Shown: one piece after another, positions 16,314 through 26,130 of the stretch
Numbering within the stretch: the stretch's first letter is position 1
Layout of the letters: each line of letters starts with the position of its first letter
Origin: Oscillatoriales cyanobacterium
GTDB taxonomy: Bacteria; Cyanobacteriota; Cyanobacteriia; Cyanobacteriales; Microcoleaceae
DNA: 64,000 bases
Direction of reading: 5' to 3'
Assembly (NCBI GenBank): GCA_004294385.1
Contig: REAP01000029.1
Location: 32,451-96,450, forward strand
Notes under the pieces: generated by a model
What the model was told of the DNA's origin: nothing
What the model saw: the letters and a program-made list of their open reading frames with translations, nothing else
The model's database searches: none
Program-made: the position numbers and the translations under genes

Positions 16314-16931
16314 ATGCCATTTAGTGCTTACAAAACCATCGATACCGTTGTCAAAGAATTTCAGATTACTTACACCCAATCTAACTTTATTATTGAAACT
16401 GAATTTAATATCACCAATTACTTTCGAGAAGACTTGGAAATCGTTATGCAAGACGGCGCGGCAGACTGTTCGGAATTTGCCATTTGCGAAAATCTGATTT
16501 ATCCAGTTTTGAAGGAAGTTTGGAAGCAATATCGCCAAAAATTTATATTGTGGAGTCACAAATCCTTAACCTATGACGAAAATCTATCAGGATTTCCTGA
16601 GTATATATTAGCGAAAAAGTCTCCGTTGGGAAATGTTGTGTTTGACAAACCTTACTTTTTGTTAATTGAAGCAAAACAGGATAATTTTGAGTGGGGATGG
16701 GCGCAGTGTATGGCTGAAATGATTGCAGCGCAAAAGCTGAATCAAAAACCAGAACAAGAGGTAATTGGAATTGCTTCTAATGGAAAATTATGGGAATTTG
16801 GTAAACTTAAAGGGAATGTTTTTACTCGCAATCAAACGTTTTATACAATTCAAGAATTAGACAAACTTTTTGCTGCGATTAATTACGTGTTTCAACAGTG
16901 TGAATTGCTCCTGGATGCTGAAATGGGCTGA
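16314..16931 (+). CDS. PD-(D/E)XK nuclease-like protein, paralogue 2
   Basis: At 205 residues, it is the tandem duplicate of the preceding gene, 78 bp downstream on the same strand. All candidate active-site residues are kept: CSEFAICENLIYPVLKEVW and PYFLLIEAKQDNFEWGWAQCMAEMIAAQ. Divergence is spread evenly along the chain, so both copies appear to be under selection rather than one decaying. The short upstream regions of both genes also match (ATGCTAAAAT or ATGCTACAAT -10-like motifs), so the duplication included the promoter. Function is unknown beyond the nuclease-like fold. Confidence 0.65.
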   Translation: MPFSAYKTIDTVVKEFQITYTQSNFIIETEFNITNYFREDLEIVMQDGAADCSEFAICENLIYPVLKEVWKQYRQKFILWSHKSLTYDENLSGFPEYILAKKSPLGNVVFDKPYFLLIEAKQDNFEWGWAQCMAEMIAAQKLNQKPEQEVIGIASNGKLWEFGKLKGNVFTRNQTFYTIQELDKLFAAINYVFQQCELLLDAEMG

Positions 16932-16968
16932 AATGCGCGATCGCAATTAAACATCAGACTTACGCATC

Positions 16969-17035
16969 AAAACCCGGTTTCTCAAGCTAATTGCATCATT
17001 TTTGATTGATCATAATTACCAGAAACCGGGTTTTT
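16969..17035. repeat. dispersed inverted repeat family A, copy 3 (opposite orientation)
   Basis: Arms AAAACCCGGTTTCT (16969-16982) and AGAAACCGGGTTTTT (17021-17035). It lies between the convergent paralogue 2 and Uma2 genes, where it could serve as a terminator. Confidence 0.8.
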
Positions 17036-17079
17036 AAGATAGATAGTACATCGAGGAATGTACCTGATTCGCTTCTCAA

Positions 17080-17910
17080 CTACAGTTCATCAGGATCGAT
17101 CCCCATCGCCCTTAATCTCTCGGCTAAACGCTCTGCTCGTTGCTGAGCGAGTTCGGCTCGTTGCTGAGCGAGTTCGGCTTGTTGCTGAGCGAGTTCTTTC
17201 TGCTGGCGTTGTTGCTCGGTTTGTTGCTGAGCGAGTTCTTTTTGCTGGCGTTGCTGTTCGGTGGGAGTCTGAACCCAATTGCCATTAGCATCATACCACC
17301 GCAACCACGATCGCTCCAAACCTTCAAAAGCACCTTGCCAAATTCCTAAACCCAATTCAATTTCTGGCATCCAAACCCGTGGTTCTGCTAAGATTAGTTC
17401 TTCATAGCGATCGCCCGTTAAGACAAAAGCCCGTAAATTATTCGTTGCTCCATCAAACACGATATAGTAAGGAACCCTGAGAATCTGTTCGTAAACTTGC
17501 CATTTAGTCGGAGGTTGACCGAGGCCTCTAACTGTTTGTCCTAAATCTTCGTTTTCGGTTCCTGGCGACACCAATTCCACCACCACAAAAGGACTGACTT
17601 CCTCTTGCCAAATAACATAAGATTTCCGCAATTCCTGCTTGCGGTAAAGCCTGTCAACACCAACCGCACCAAACCAATCAGGCCTTTTGTACCATTGAGT
17701 GTGACGCACATCAAAATATAGATTTAAGTCGCTGGCAACAAATACCAGTTCGATCGGATAATTAGATGGGCAAAAAGTATATTCTAAGCAACGAGATTGC
17801 CAAAGATGATATAAATCGGGCAAACCAGAATCCTCCGGGTGTTCGCTTGGGAGATCGTACATCGTTGGGAGTACGTTTTTTGGAGTTGGGGAATGTTCAG
17901 TTTGATACAT
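17080..17910 (-). CDS. Uma2 family (DUF820) restriction endonuclease-like protein with Gln-rich tail
   Basis: The 276-residue protein has the Uma2 core. It begins LPTMYDLPSEHPEDSGLPDLYHLWQ. It continues with YFDVRHTQWYKRPDWFGAVG, the active-site strand PFVVVELVSPGTENED (PD-(D/E)XK type) and the end KWQVYEQILRVPYYIVFD. Such proteins are massively amplified in cyanobacteria and have no settled function; transposon-related activity has been suggested. Residues about 215-262 are heptad repeats of QQRQQKELAQQ and AQQRAEL, a coiled coil formed by an expanded DNA repeat. The tail ends in RLRAMGIDPDEL, a typical end for this subfamily. Confidence 0.88.
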   Translation of the reverse strand: MYQTEHSPTPKNVLPTMYDLPSEHPEDSGLPDLYHLWQSRCLEYTFCPSNYPIELVFVASDLNLYFDVRHTQWYKRPDWFGAVGVDRLYRKQELRKSYVIWQEEVSPFVVVELVSPGTENEDLGQTVRGLGQPPTKWQVYEQILRVPYYIVFDGATNNLRAFVLTGDRYEELILAEPRVWMPEIELGLGIWQGAFEGLERSWLRWYDANGNWVQTPTEQQRQQKELAQQQTEQQRQQKELAQQQAELAQQRAELAQQRAERLAERLRAMGIDPDEL

Positions 17911-18104
17911 AGTTACTCATCTCCTAGCTGGTGATAGAAAAGATGCGAGTTCACGCCGTGCGATCGAGGAATTTAAATTTTATTCGCATTAACTTTAGAT
18001 TATTAGATTTAGATTTTTTAACCGCAGATGTCAGCCGATGAACGCAGATGAACGCAGATGGGATTTTATCTGCGTTTATCTGTGTTAAAATAATCTTCGA
18101 TCTA

Positions 18105-19718
18105 TCATTCCCACTCGATCGTTCCAGGCGGCTTAGAAGTAATGTCGTAAACCACGCGGTTCACCCCTTTCACTTCATTCACAATCCGGTTCGATATCAG
18201 TTCTAACAAATCGTAAGGAACTCGCGCCCAATCAGCCGTCATCCCATCTTCACTGGTAATAAACCGCAAGACGATCGGATAAGCATAGGTGCGCTGATCT
18301 CCCATCACGCCTACACTGCGAATGGGAAGCAAAACTGCAAACGCTTGCCAAAGTTCGTTGTACAATCCGTGCCGATTAATTTCTTGGCGTACCACTAAGT
18401 CAGCATCCCGCAAAATATTTAATCTTTCTGCGGTAACTTCTCCCAGAATCCGAATCGCTAATCCTGGCCCTGGGAAAGGTTGTCGGTTGACGATTTCTTC
18501 TGGAAGCCCGATCGAACGACCGACTTTTCTCACTTCATCTTTGAACAATTTTCGCAGCGGTTCGATCAGCTTAAAGCACAAATCTTTAGGCAAACCGCCT
18601 ACATTGTGGTGGCTTTTAATTTTAACAGCAACTCGTTCGCCACTTTTCGGGTCTACATTGGTATCAGCCGACTCAATCACATCTGGATAAAGAGTACCTT
18701 GGGCGAGGTAATCGAAGGGTCCCAGACGCTTCGATTCTTCTTCAAATACACTGATAAATTCGTGGCCAATCCGCTTGCGTTTTACTTCGGGATCGGTAAT
18801 ACCTTCAATTTGAGCTAAAAAGCGTTCGCGAGCATTAACATATTCAACATTAATGTGGAATTGTTCTTTAAATAATTTCACCAGCCGTTCCGGTTCATAC
18901 TTCCGCATAAACCCTTGGTCGATGAACATACAGGTAACTTGGTCGCCGATCGCCTTATGCAGCAAAAAAGCCAATGTTGAAGAATCAACACCACCGGATA
19001 GAGCTAACAAAACTCGTTTGTCTCCGACTTGCGCTCGAATTTCACGAATAGATTGCTCGACGAAAGTAGCAGTTGTCCAAGTTGGTTCACACTCGCAAAT
19101 ATGGTAAACAAAATTGCGAATTAGAGCCTGTCCGCCGATGGAATGAACTACTTCTGGATGGAACTGAACTCCGTACAGATTTTTGTCGTGGTGAGCAATT
19201 GTCGCACAGGAAGTATTTTCTGTGTGAGCGAGGATTTCAAAGCCTTCTGGCAATTCGGTACAGGAATCGCCGTGGCTCATCCACATCGTGGTACCATCTT
19301 CGACATTTGTCAGCAAATCGGTAGGATCGTCAATAGATAGCGATGCTTTGCCGTATTCGGCTAACTTAGCACGCTCAACTACTCCGCCTAGTTGCTTGAC
19401 CATCAACTGCATTCCGTAGCAAACACCCAATACGGGTATTCCTAAATTCCAAATTTCTGGGTCACATTGGGGAGCTCTTTCGTCATATACAGAACTTGGC
19501 CCACCTGAAAGAATAATTCCTTTAGGAGCGATCGCAGCTAACTGTTGAGCAGTAGTACGGTAAGAAATAACTTCTGAATATACTTGGGTTTCGCGAATGC
19601 GGCGAGCAATCAGTTCGGAATATTGCGAACCGAAGTCGAGAATCACGATCATCTGGCGATCGATCGGCTCCAGAGAAGAGTTTGTGAGGGCTGATTCAGT
19701 TTTTATTTGAGTAGTCAC
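18105..19718 (-). CDS. guaA: GMP synthase (glutamine-hydrolysing)
   Basis: The enzyme converts XMP, glutamine and ATP to GMP. The N-terminal class I glutamine amidotransferase domain begins [18 protein letters not shown] and has the nucleophile Cys in [10 protein letters not shown] and the His/Glu pair in [11 protein letters not shown]. The ATP-pyrophosphatase domain has the P-loop [13 protein letters not shown]. The C-terminal dimerisation domain ends PPGTIEWE, as in known GuaA. I place the start at GTG 19718 ([11 protein letters not shown]...), giving 537 residues. The frame stays open to 19787, but the extra 23 residues (from repeat-like AATTGCT DNA) are not typical. It is a single-copy housekeeping gene, upstream of which cbiD lies on the same strand. 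Confidence 0.95.
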   Translation of the reverse strand: MTTQIKTESALTNSSLEPIDRQMIVILDFGSQYSELIARRIRETQVYSEVISYRTTAQQLAAIAPKGIILSGGPSSVYDERAPQCDPEIWNLGIPVLGVCYGMQLMVKQLGGVVERAKLAEYGKASLSIDDPTDLLTNVEDGTTMWMSHGDSCTELPEGFEILAHTENTSCATIAHHDKNLYGVQFHPEVVHSIGGQALIRNFVYHICECEPTWTTATFVEQSIREIRAQVGDKRVLLALSGGVDSSTLAFLLHKAIGDQVTCMFIDQGFMRKYEPERLVKLFKEQFHINVEYVNARERFLAQIEGITDPEVKRKRIGHEFISVFEEESKRLGPFDYLAQGTLYPDVIESADTNVDPKSGERVAVKIKSHHNVGGLPKDLCFKLIEPLRKLFKDEVRKVGRSIGLPEEIVNRQPFPGPGLAIRILGEVTAERLNILRDADLVVRQEINRHGLYNELWQAFAVLLPIRSVGVMGDQRTYAYPIVLRFITSEDGMTADWARVPYDLLELISNRIVNEVKGVNRVVYDITSKPPGTIEWE

Positions 19719-19882
19719 GGTTAGTGCGTAATTGCTAATTGCTAATTGGATAGAACCTAGTGGAGAAATTATTAGTGAAAAATTCACCTAGGTAATTAAG
19801 GTCTAGGGATTCGGAGTTAGGACTTATTAAGTATTATCCTCAATCGATCTTTTAGAAAAAGTTACAGGATATTGACACCACA

Positions 19883-21022
19883 TTAACAAATTTGTGCCAA
19901 AAATGTATCTCCTATATCACTTTTAACAATAATTTTGCGATCGCGCCCGAACATCACCGATCCCACGGGCACGCGCCGCCCACTGTGAGCAAAAATGCAC
20001 TCGGATGACCGCAAGTCTATCTGTTGAGCGATGTCGCCGTAAATGCGATCGACCCAATTACTCTCATTTGCCGCGTCAACAGCCCGCAGTTGCTGGAGAG
20101 CATCTTCCGCTGTAGCAGCCTCAAAAATCGAGGAACACACATCAGCCGACATTCCGGCCCGCGCACAAAAAGCCGTCAGAATCTCGCGCCGTCCATCGGC
20201 GAGGTGGTGGTGAGTGTGAAAAATCCCCGCAGCCAACTTCATTAACTTTCCGTGATAGCCAAACAGCAAAATGGATTTCACACCCTGACATCCAGCCTCT
20301 GCGAGCAACGGGCCAAGCCAATTAGCAGTTTTGACCAGTCGCGCGGGATCGATTCCCAGTTGTCGGGCTAAATCCAAGCCATTTTCGCCAATGCAGAAAA
20401 CCAAACAGTCAAACAGTTCCGCTTTTTGTTGCAGTTGTTCGCGGTAAATTTCCAACTGTCCGGGGGCGCTGAGGGGTTGAGAAATCCCAGTTGTACCCAG
20501 CAGCGACAGTCCTTCTACCACCCCGAAAGCTTCGTTAGAGGTACGGGTTGCTAGTTCGCGACCAGATGGCAAAATCAGGGTGACAGTAATTTTTTCTGCT
20601 TTTTCGAGTTCTCGGCTCAGATTCACACGCAACAGCCGCTGGGCGTAATCGTAGATTGCCGCTCCTCCACCTACTTGATGGTGTCCAATTCCCTCACCCC
20701 CAACAATCAGTATTTGCTCTTGTGCTTCTGCAATTTCTGTCTCGGACACTCTCCGTAATTCCACCATTGCCCAAACTGGGGTATGACGAGTCAGATCTAG
20801 GTTATCCCCTGGCTCAGAGCGAGTCACTGCTAGAGCTGTGTCTGTTTTTAGTACAGATACTTGTTCGATAGGAACTTCTGCGGTTATGATGGGGTCTAGT
20901 AAATCTACTGAGACGCTATCTATAGAATGAACACTTTTACGCAGACACCGTAGGGCGGCTAGTGCAGCAGCACAGGCAAATACTGGCAGTGTATACCCGG
21001 ATCGAGGTTGAGTTTTGGTCAT
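19883..21022 (-). CDS. cbiD: cobalt-precorrin-5B (C1)-methyltransferase
   Basis: The 379-residue protein fits CbiD in length and motifs. It begins RSGYTLPVFACAAALAALRCL (CbiD: S/T-G-x-T-x-x-x-C-A-A-A-A). It continues with the Gly-rich GGEGIGHHQVGGGAAIYDYAQR, SNEAFGVVEGLSLLGTTGI and GYHGKLMKLAAGIFHTHHHLADGRREI. CbiD acts in the early-insertion cobalamin pathway, methylating C1 of cobalt-precorrin-5B. The gene sits upstream of guaA on the same strand, a pairing often seen in cyanobacteria. The usual first Gly/Ser-rich start is replaced by a short MTKTQPRSG leader. Confidence 0.92.
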   Translation of the reverse strand: MTKTQPRSGYTLPVFACAAALAALRCLRKSVHSIDSVSVDLLDPIITAEVPIEQVSVLKTDTALAVTRSEPGDNLDLTRHTPVWAMVELRRVSETEIAEAQEQILIVGGEGIGHHQVGGGAAIYDYAQRLLRVNLSRELEKAEKITVTLILPSGRELATRTSNEAFGVVEGLSLLGTTGISQPLSAPGQLEIYREQLQQKAELFDCLVFCIGENGLDLARQLGIDPARLVKTANWLGPLLAEAGCQGVKSILLFGYHGKLMKLAAGIFHTHHHLADGRREILTAFCARAGMSADVCSSIFEAATAEDALQQLRAVDAANESNWVDRIYGDIAQQIDLRSSECIFAHSGRRVPVGSVMFGRDRKIIVKSDIGDTFLAQIC

Positions 21023-21087
21023 GATGGATGACTAATATCCGTAAATTTACTGAAGCTTGAGATCTGTCGAGTTTTTAATCAATAGAC

Positions 21088-21135
21088 ATCTCCCATAATT
21101 ATTGTGGAACAGGCAGGATGCCTGTTCTTGGCTAT
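21088..21135. repeat. dispersed repeat family D (GAACAGGCAnnnTGCCTGTTC)
   Basis: The short palindrome GAACAGGCAGGATGCCTGTTC lies within a longer segment that reappears inverted at about 29050-29105 (ACATCTCCCATAAT... shared). Another copy lies in the prepilin gene at about 31085-31110. Confidence 0.75.
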
Positions 21136-21198
21136 CTTTTTAGGAGAAGTCTAATTGGAAGCGTAGCGATCGAGATAACACTTTTTTGAGATTCGATC

Positions 21199-21630
21199 AT
21201 GAAAAAAACCACTACTATCATGCCGCCAGTTGTTTCTCATTCAACCGTCAAACTAGACCCAGAAACAACATCATTATCTAATACGATTGTTTTGCAACCC
21301 AAGGGTTGTCTCGGTGGACTCGCTGTGCTGGATTTCCAAACAAATTTGGAACAAGCCTTGGAAACCGCAGCCTTGGGAGTTGTTGTGGATATGCAGCAGG
21401 TGGAAGCCTTGGCTGTAGAGGGAATTACTGCGCTGGTAATCGGGCTAGAGTTAGCCGCTATACTCGGTAAGTCGATCGTCTTTTATTCTATGGATTTAGC
21501 TAGCCGTAAAAGTTTGATAGTGGAGTGGAGCCGATCGCGCGAAATTTGCTTTGGGCCTTGGGGCGACTTGTTTGAGGGCGAACTCGAAAAATTCTTTGGT
21601 GTCGAAATTCTGCGATCGCAGTCTTGTTAA
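21199..21630 (+). CDS. STAS domain protein (anti-sigma factor antagonist-like)
   Basis: The protein is 143 residues. Residues 30-125 fit the STAS fold: IVLQPKGCLGGLAVLDFQTNLEQALETAALGVVVDMQQVEALAVEGITALVIGLELAAILGKSIVFYSM. The position normally holding the phosphorylatable Ser (DLSGVxxIDSxG) reads QVEALAVEGIT, so the site appears lost. The protein may bind partners without being switched by phosphorylation. It stands alone, divergent from cbiD, downstream of a family D palindrome. No partner kinase or phosphatase is nearby. Confidence 0.7.
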   Translation: MKKTTTIMPPVVSHSTVKLDPETTSLSNTIVLQPKGCLGGLAVLDFQTNLEQALETAALGVVVDMQQVEALAVEGITALVIGLELAAILGKSIVFYSMDLASRKSLIVEWSRSREICFGPWGDLFEGELEKFFGVEILRSQSC

Positions 21631-21654
21631 GCCAGACCAGCTACTTTTTTTGAT

Positions 21655-23500
21655 CTCATTGACACTCTCAGCGCTGAAGCGACTGAGATTCTTAAGAAAT
21701 TGCGTTCTTAATATCCCTATTGCTAGGGTTCCCAAACTCACCACGTTTGCTCGACGAGCGTGGTGATATCTTTTGGGCGTTTAGGTTCGTTACACCAAGT
21801 TTCGCGTCCTGGCCCACGTACTATTTTCAAAGCTCTATCTCTGATGGTTTTGGCAGCGCCGATATCAGCGTGTTCGCGATAGCCACATTCAACACAAATG
21901 AACTTTTCTCCATCTCTGTTGGATTTATCAATGTACCCACAACTTCTGCATTCTTGGCTGGAGTGCTTGGGATTAACTTTAATTACGATTTTTCCTTGCT
22001 TCGCAGCCAGATACTCAATCTTCAATCCCAAATCACCCCAACTAGCATCAGAGATAGCACGATTCAATCCCTTCTTTCTTGATTGCCCATTCTTGAGGAA
22101 TCTCCCGGTTTTTCCATCACTTTTTGCCTGGCACCGACGCATCATGCCAGAGATGTTTAAGTCCTCTATAGCAATTACATCAACATTGCGAGACACGATC
22201 TTATTGGCAGTTTTCCACTGATATGCTTGACGCTTATCACTAATTTTCTGATAAAAACGTCCAACTCTGATGGCAGCTTTCTTTCGCTTCTTACTACCTT
22301 TAACTTTACAGCTCACCCGTCTTTGTCTAATCTTCAAAGTGCGTTTAGCTTTTTGGTTGCTTAAAAACTTAGGATTTTCAATTTGGTAGCCATCGGAAAG
22401 ATGAACCAACTTAGTAATTCCTAAATCACAACCTATTACCTTGGGATTACTACCAAGACTTTTGGGGCTGTAATCAGGAACAGATGTATTTTCAATTCTG
22501 ACAGAAACATACCAACTATTTTGACGTTTTCTAACCGTGCAAGCCTTGATGGTAAACCCATCTGGGATTGAGCGAGAGTTATAAAACCGCATCCATCCCA
22601 GTTTGGGTAGGTAAATTTTATTACCCTTAATTTTTACCCCCATCGCATAAGTAAAGGATGTGAAATTACTGCGATTTTTGAACTTGGGGAATCCTCGACC
22701 ATCAAAGAAATTTTTGTAGGCTGTGTCCAATCTTTTAACATTTTGTTGCAGAACTGTTGCATCTATTTGGGCATACCAAGGTCTAGCTATTTTTAATTCA
22801 GGCAACGCTGTAATCTGAATGTCCGCCGCACTTCGACGAGGATTTCTAGCTTTACCTTCTTTATCAAACTTGGAATCTTTCCAAGGATTTCCAGTTGCAC
22901 CACTTTTGCTTACAAAGCAAGTTAATGGCGAGGCTTCCGCCTTGGTTTTAATGCAGCAGTAATCGCCTTGGATAAATTGTTGATTGTACTGGGTAATCCT
23001 GTCGTTCAAATTCCAGTTATACTGACTTCGCAGCATATCTATCCAAGCCGACATTTTTGATGATTGTGTTTGATTAGGGCGTAGCTTATAAACATAGTTT
23101 GTTAACAATTTTACTCACCTCCTTAGTTTATATTTTAATACCTTTTGTACTTTTCAAATATTAATAATTAAGAAAGATTCACGGCGGTTAAAACCGCCCG
23201 TGCCGCTTTCATCTCAGGTCTAAAGACTCTGAGTTTTCCGCTTACCGAACTTGTTTTATAAATTAATATATTCCAAACGGTCGATTGATTTCTCAGGTAA
23301 ATCATCGTTTTGTAGGGGCGGTGCCAAGAGTGCCCGCCCTCCCAGTCCACGATTTTGTAAGTGTTTCAGGGATTGGGGCAGCCACTCTTTGCGGCCCCTA
23401 CAAGAGAATGAAACACCCCCCCTTAAGAAGGGGGATTTAGAGGGGATCAAGACTTGGCTATGAACGAGAGAAACCAAGGCTTTCAGGCTTAAGTTGACAC
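21655..23500 (-). mobile_element. TnpB-only IS605/IS1341-type element (approximate limits)
   Basis: The element contains one complete tnpB and no tnpA. At its right end, downstream of tnpB, there is a hairpin over the stop codon (CACCACG...CGTGGTG, about 21738-21765). The tip AATCTCAGTCGCTTCAGCGCTGAGAGTGTCAA-type structure (about 21659-21690) is typical of this group. On the left side a hairpin GGCGG-TTAAAA-CCGCC lies at about 23182-23198. A 22-bp segment reading GTGTCAACTTAAGCCTGAAA on the minus strand at about 23480-23500 recurs at 63836 and may mark the outer left end. The right-end RNA region would encode the guide (omega) RNA. Exact ends are uncertain. Confidence 0.6.
21738..23108 (-). 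CDS. tnpB: TnpB RNA-guided nuclease (IS605/IS1341 family)
   Basis: The 456-residue protein carries the full RuvC triad: D228 (IGCDLGIT), E315 (IAIEDLNISGM) and D415 (REHADIGAAK). A four-cysteine zinc ribbon sits between the last two: C387-x-x-C390 and C405-x-x-C408. The N-terminal helix-turn-helix (YVYKLRPNQTQ) and the OrfB core are present, so the enzyme looks intact. TnpB cuts DNA guided by an RNA made from the element's right end. The start is TTG at 23108, set by a strong ribosome-binding site (AGGAGGTGAG, 5-9 bp upstream); no ATG fits. No tnpA is present, so movement would need a transposase in trans. Confidence 0.93.
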   Translation of the reverse strand: MLTNYVYKLRPNQTQSSKMSAWIDMLRSQYNWNLNDRITQYNQQFIQGDYCCIKTKAEASPLTCFVSKSGATGNPWKDSKFDKEGKARNPRRSAADIQITALPELKIARPWYAQIDATVLQQNVKRLDTAYKNFFDGRGFPKFKNRSNFTSFTYAMGVKIKGNKIYLPKLGWMRFYNSRSIPDGFTIKACTVRKRQNSWYVSVRIENTSVPDYSPKSLGSNPKVIGCDLGITKLVHLSDGYQIENPKFLSNQKAKRTLKIRQRRVSCKVKGSKKRKKAAIRVGRFYQKISDKRQAYQWKTANKIVSRNVDVIAIEDLNISGMMRRCQAKSDGKTGRFLKNGQSRKKGLNRAISDASWGDLGLKIEYLAAKQGKIVIKVNPKHSSQECRSCGYIDKSNRDGEKFICVECGYREHADIGAAKTIRDRALKIVRGPGRETWCNEPKRPKDITTLVEQTW

Positions 23501-23544
23501 CAATGGCTCATGCCGACAACCATCAACCGTCAACAGTGAACTGA
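23109..23544. other. 436-bp intergenic region with IS left end and dispersed repeats
   Basis: No gene. It holds the hairpin at 23182-23198 (tnpB left end), an inverted repeat at about 23312-23345 (GTAGGGGCGGTGCC...GTGCCCGCCCTCC) whose relative lies at 62820-62853, and a related GGGGCAGCC...GGCCCCTAC patch at 23372-23403. The 22-bp motif shared with 63836 follows. Confidence 0.6.
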
Positions 23545-25950
23545 CTACTGTCTCGGCTGGATGGGCTGACTCCGCTGCAACAGTTGACGCGCGTCAGGAC
23601 TGATGTTGTTTTGATAGCCAAAGTTCGATCGATCGCTATCATCCAAAATCTGCGGTGTCAGCAATACAATCAACTCCGCCCGTTGATTGTCCTTAGTAGT
23701 GCTCCTGAACAGCGAACCGATAATCGGCAAATCTCCCAAAATCGGAATCTTCCTCGCTGTTATCCGTTCTTCATCGCGGATAATCCCCGATAAAATCAAA
23801 GTCTGACCGTCCCGCAGGCGAATTAGCCCGGATTGCAACGATCGCTCGCCCAGCAGCCTGATCTGATTGGTGTTCGCGCCAGTCGAAAGATCTTGAGTGG
23901 CGCCTGGTGTCCTGATAATCGGGTTGACCCGCAGAGACACAAAACCATTATCGTCAACCCGATCGATCGCCACCCCCAACTGCAAACCAGCCTTGTCTTT
24001 GACTGCCGTCGTTGTTGTGGTACTTGTATTTCCGGTGGTCTGCGTTTGCTGCGTGATGTTAGTAATCACCTCATCAGTAATATTCACATTCGCCGTTTCC
24101 CCTTCTTGAACAACCAGAGTCGGATCTGTCAAGATTTTGCCGTTCCGGGTGTTAATCTGTGCTTGCAACGCCGACAGGAATCTCCTCGGATACTGCAACA
24201 GCGGGAACAAACCGAAAGTTGCATCTCCCGGTGTTGGTGACGTTCCTGGGTCGTAATCGGTAATTCCAACTCGCGTGGGGTTATTGGTAATTGGAGCGAT
24301 CGGTCGGAGGAACACACCTTTGCTACCGTTCGCTGTCAACGGCACAATTTGCCTGCCGTTCGCATCGTAGAAAATATCACCGCTGATGGGGTTGTTGACG
24401 ATCGGCGGAGTCGATCGGCTATTAGCGACATCACCTCCAGTAGCAGGCTGCAAGCCACCAAAATTCAGACTTGCCGCCCCACCGTCATTCACGAAGAAAT
24501 TGTTATTAATTCCGAAAGAGAAACTGCTGTTACTCCTGTTTTCTCCCGACAAATTGATATCGATCACCTTGACATTCACAGCCACTTGACGGCGGCGTAA
24601 ATCTAGCTGAGTCAAGAAACCCACAGCCAGATCGACCTTGCGCGGGTCTCCCACCAAAGTGATCGAATTGAGCCGAGAATCTGCCAGCACCGACAGTCCC
24701 CTCAACAATAGTGGCCCATTGCCATCCTTAGCACCGATCGCCTTAATATCAGGTTCCCGAATTTCCACATCCCGCGCCGCATTTCCCTGGCCCACGGTTT
24801 GAATAGTCACGCGAGTAATTGGCAGTTGAGTTTCTGCACCTTGAGCGCTCAAAAAGTTAGCTGCATCCGTAGACCGAACTTGATTGAGTCGCAGAGTCCG
24901 AACGATAATATTCCGAGAGTCGATCGGCAAATTAGCCCCAACAAAAATCGTCCGTCCCATCCGGTTAGCTTGCAGTCCACTCAGCCGCAGCACATAGTTA
25001 AAGACATCTTGCACCGACTCATTTTCGATATCCAAAGAAATCTTCGGCCCTTCATCCGAACCTCCTGCTGCACCCGCTCCCGGTGCTGCCGCTGGCTGAC
25101 CTGGTACCGCTGGTGCCCCGCCGCCTGTAAAAGCAATATTCAAGCCCGCAGCACGAGCCAACAGAGCCAACACGTCACGAACTGGGGCATCACGTAGGAC
25201 TAACCGGGGAATACGTTCTCCCGAACTCAGCTCGATATTTCCTGTCCCTGGAGCGATGTTAGAAACCGCGATATCTCCTAGAGGTGGAGCCACAGCCCGT
25301 GGTTGAAAAGGCGGGGCCTGATTGGTCTGAGATTGAATCTCGCTGGGGAGTGGTGGGCGATCGTTTCTAGTAATCGTCACTTCAGGATTTTGCAACACCA
25401 CGTTGGGGTTTGGTGCCGTGCGGATTTGGGGAGCTGGCACTGGAGCAGTTTGGCTCAGGGGCAGGCCTGGTGGTGGGGGTGCAATTTGGTTTTGGGCCGA
25501 TGCTCCTGGTCGTGGAACTGGGGCAGATTGGACAGTGCCGCCCTGTCTTGCCACACTGAGGACGATGCCATTACCTTGTCCCTGAACGATTTGTCCGTTA
25601 GGAACTCCGTTTGTACCTGTCACCAAAACCCGGATGCTGTTAGCGTCCACCTGGTTGATTTCTACCGAAGAAATGCCTGGAGCGGGGTTTTCTTGCCGGA
25701 ATGCCTTGCCTTGGGGCAACCGGAGCTGGGTATTGACGATTGTGGCTTGGTAAGTATTGCCATTATTGATTGCGAAGACTTGCGGGCGATCGCCCTTTTC
25801 AGTCGCCAGGACAATATTTACCCCATTATTGACTTGACTTACTTGCACTCCTGTGACTTGAGTCGGCACCGCCCAAACGGGGGCTTGCGCTACCAGAACT
25901 CCGGCAACAGTGCTCAGAAGTCCTCCAGTTAATCGTAGATGCTGTTTCAC
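23545..25950 (-). CDS. pilQ: type IV pilus secretin PilQ
   Basis: PilQ forms the outer-membrane pore through which the pilus passes. The 801-residue protein has a signal peptide (STVAGVLVAQAPVWA), an N-terminal AMIN domain (VTGVQVSQVNNGVNIVL), a Pro/Gln-rich linker and a secretin N0/STN domain (ISLDIENESVQDVFNYVL). Secretin N domains and the secretin core follow, with GKILTDPTLVVQEGETANVN and the end IPILGDLPIIGSLFRS...ELIVLLTPQIL. Two GTG codons (25956 and 25950) are possible starts. The AGGAG site overlaps the first and lies 5 bp before the second, so 25950 is preferred. It is the last gene of pilMNOQ, 180 bp after pilO. Confidence 0.95.
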   Translation of the reverse strand: MKQHLRLTGGLLSTVAGVLVAQAPVWAVPTQVTGVQVSQVNNGVNIVLATEKGDRPQVFAINNGNTYQATIVNTQLRLPQGKAFRQENPAPGISSVEINQVDANSIRVLVTGTNGVPNGQIVQGQGNGIVLSVARQGGTVQSAPVPRPGASAQNQIAPPPPGLPLSQTAPVPAPQIRTAPNPNVVLQNPEVTITRNDRPPLPSEIQSQTNQAPPFQPRAVAPPLGDIAVSNIAPGTGNIELSSGERIPRLVLRDAPVRDVLALLARAAGLNIAFTGGGAPAVPGQPAAAPGAGAAGGSDEGPKISLDIENESVQDVFNYVLRLSGLQANRMGRTIFVGANLPIDSRNIIVRTLRLNQVRSTDAANFLSAQGAETQLPITRVTIQTVGQGNAARDVEIREPDIKAIGAKDGNGPLLLRGLSVLADSRLNSITLVGDPRKVDLAVGFLTQLDLRRRQVAVNVKVIDINLSGENRSNSSFSFGINNNFFVNDGGAASLNFGGLQPATGGDVANSRSTPPIVNNPISGDIFYDANGRQIVPLTANGSKGVFLRPIAPITNNPTRVGITDYDPGTSPTPGDATFGLFPLLQYPRRFLSALQAQINTRNGKILTDPTLVVQEGETANVNITDEVITNITQQTQTTGNTSTTTTTAVKDKAGLQLGVAIDRVDDNGFVSLRVNPIIRTPGATQDLSTGANTNQIRLLGERSLQSGLIRLRDGQTLILSGIIRDEERITARKIPILGDLPIIGSLFRSTTKDNQRAELIVLLTPQILDDSDRSNFGYQNNISPDARQLLQRSQPIQPRQ

Positions 25951-26130
25951 GTTCACTCCTAAAATAAACTAGATTAATTATTGTCTGTTATATCCCCGAC
26001 TTCTTAAAGAAGTCTGAAATATATGAATTCTGTTTTTTTAGAACTTATATCGTTTCCGGTTGCATCGGTATTGTTAAAACAGTCAACAGTCAACAATCAA
26101 CATCACCTGACGGTGCAACTGGAATTGATA

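Noticed and set aside
19719..19787. Longer GuaA N-terminus from ATG 19787
   Set aside because: The extra 23 residues are encoded by AATTGCT-type tandem repeats; the GTG at 19718 fits known cyanobacterial GuaA better.
25303..25932. Long open frame (209 codons) antisense to pilQ
   Set aside because: It lies wholly inside the well-supported pilQ gene, has Trp/Cys/Arg-rich composition typical of an antisense shadow and no domain.
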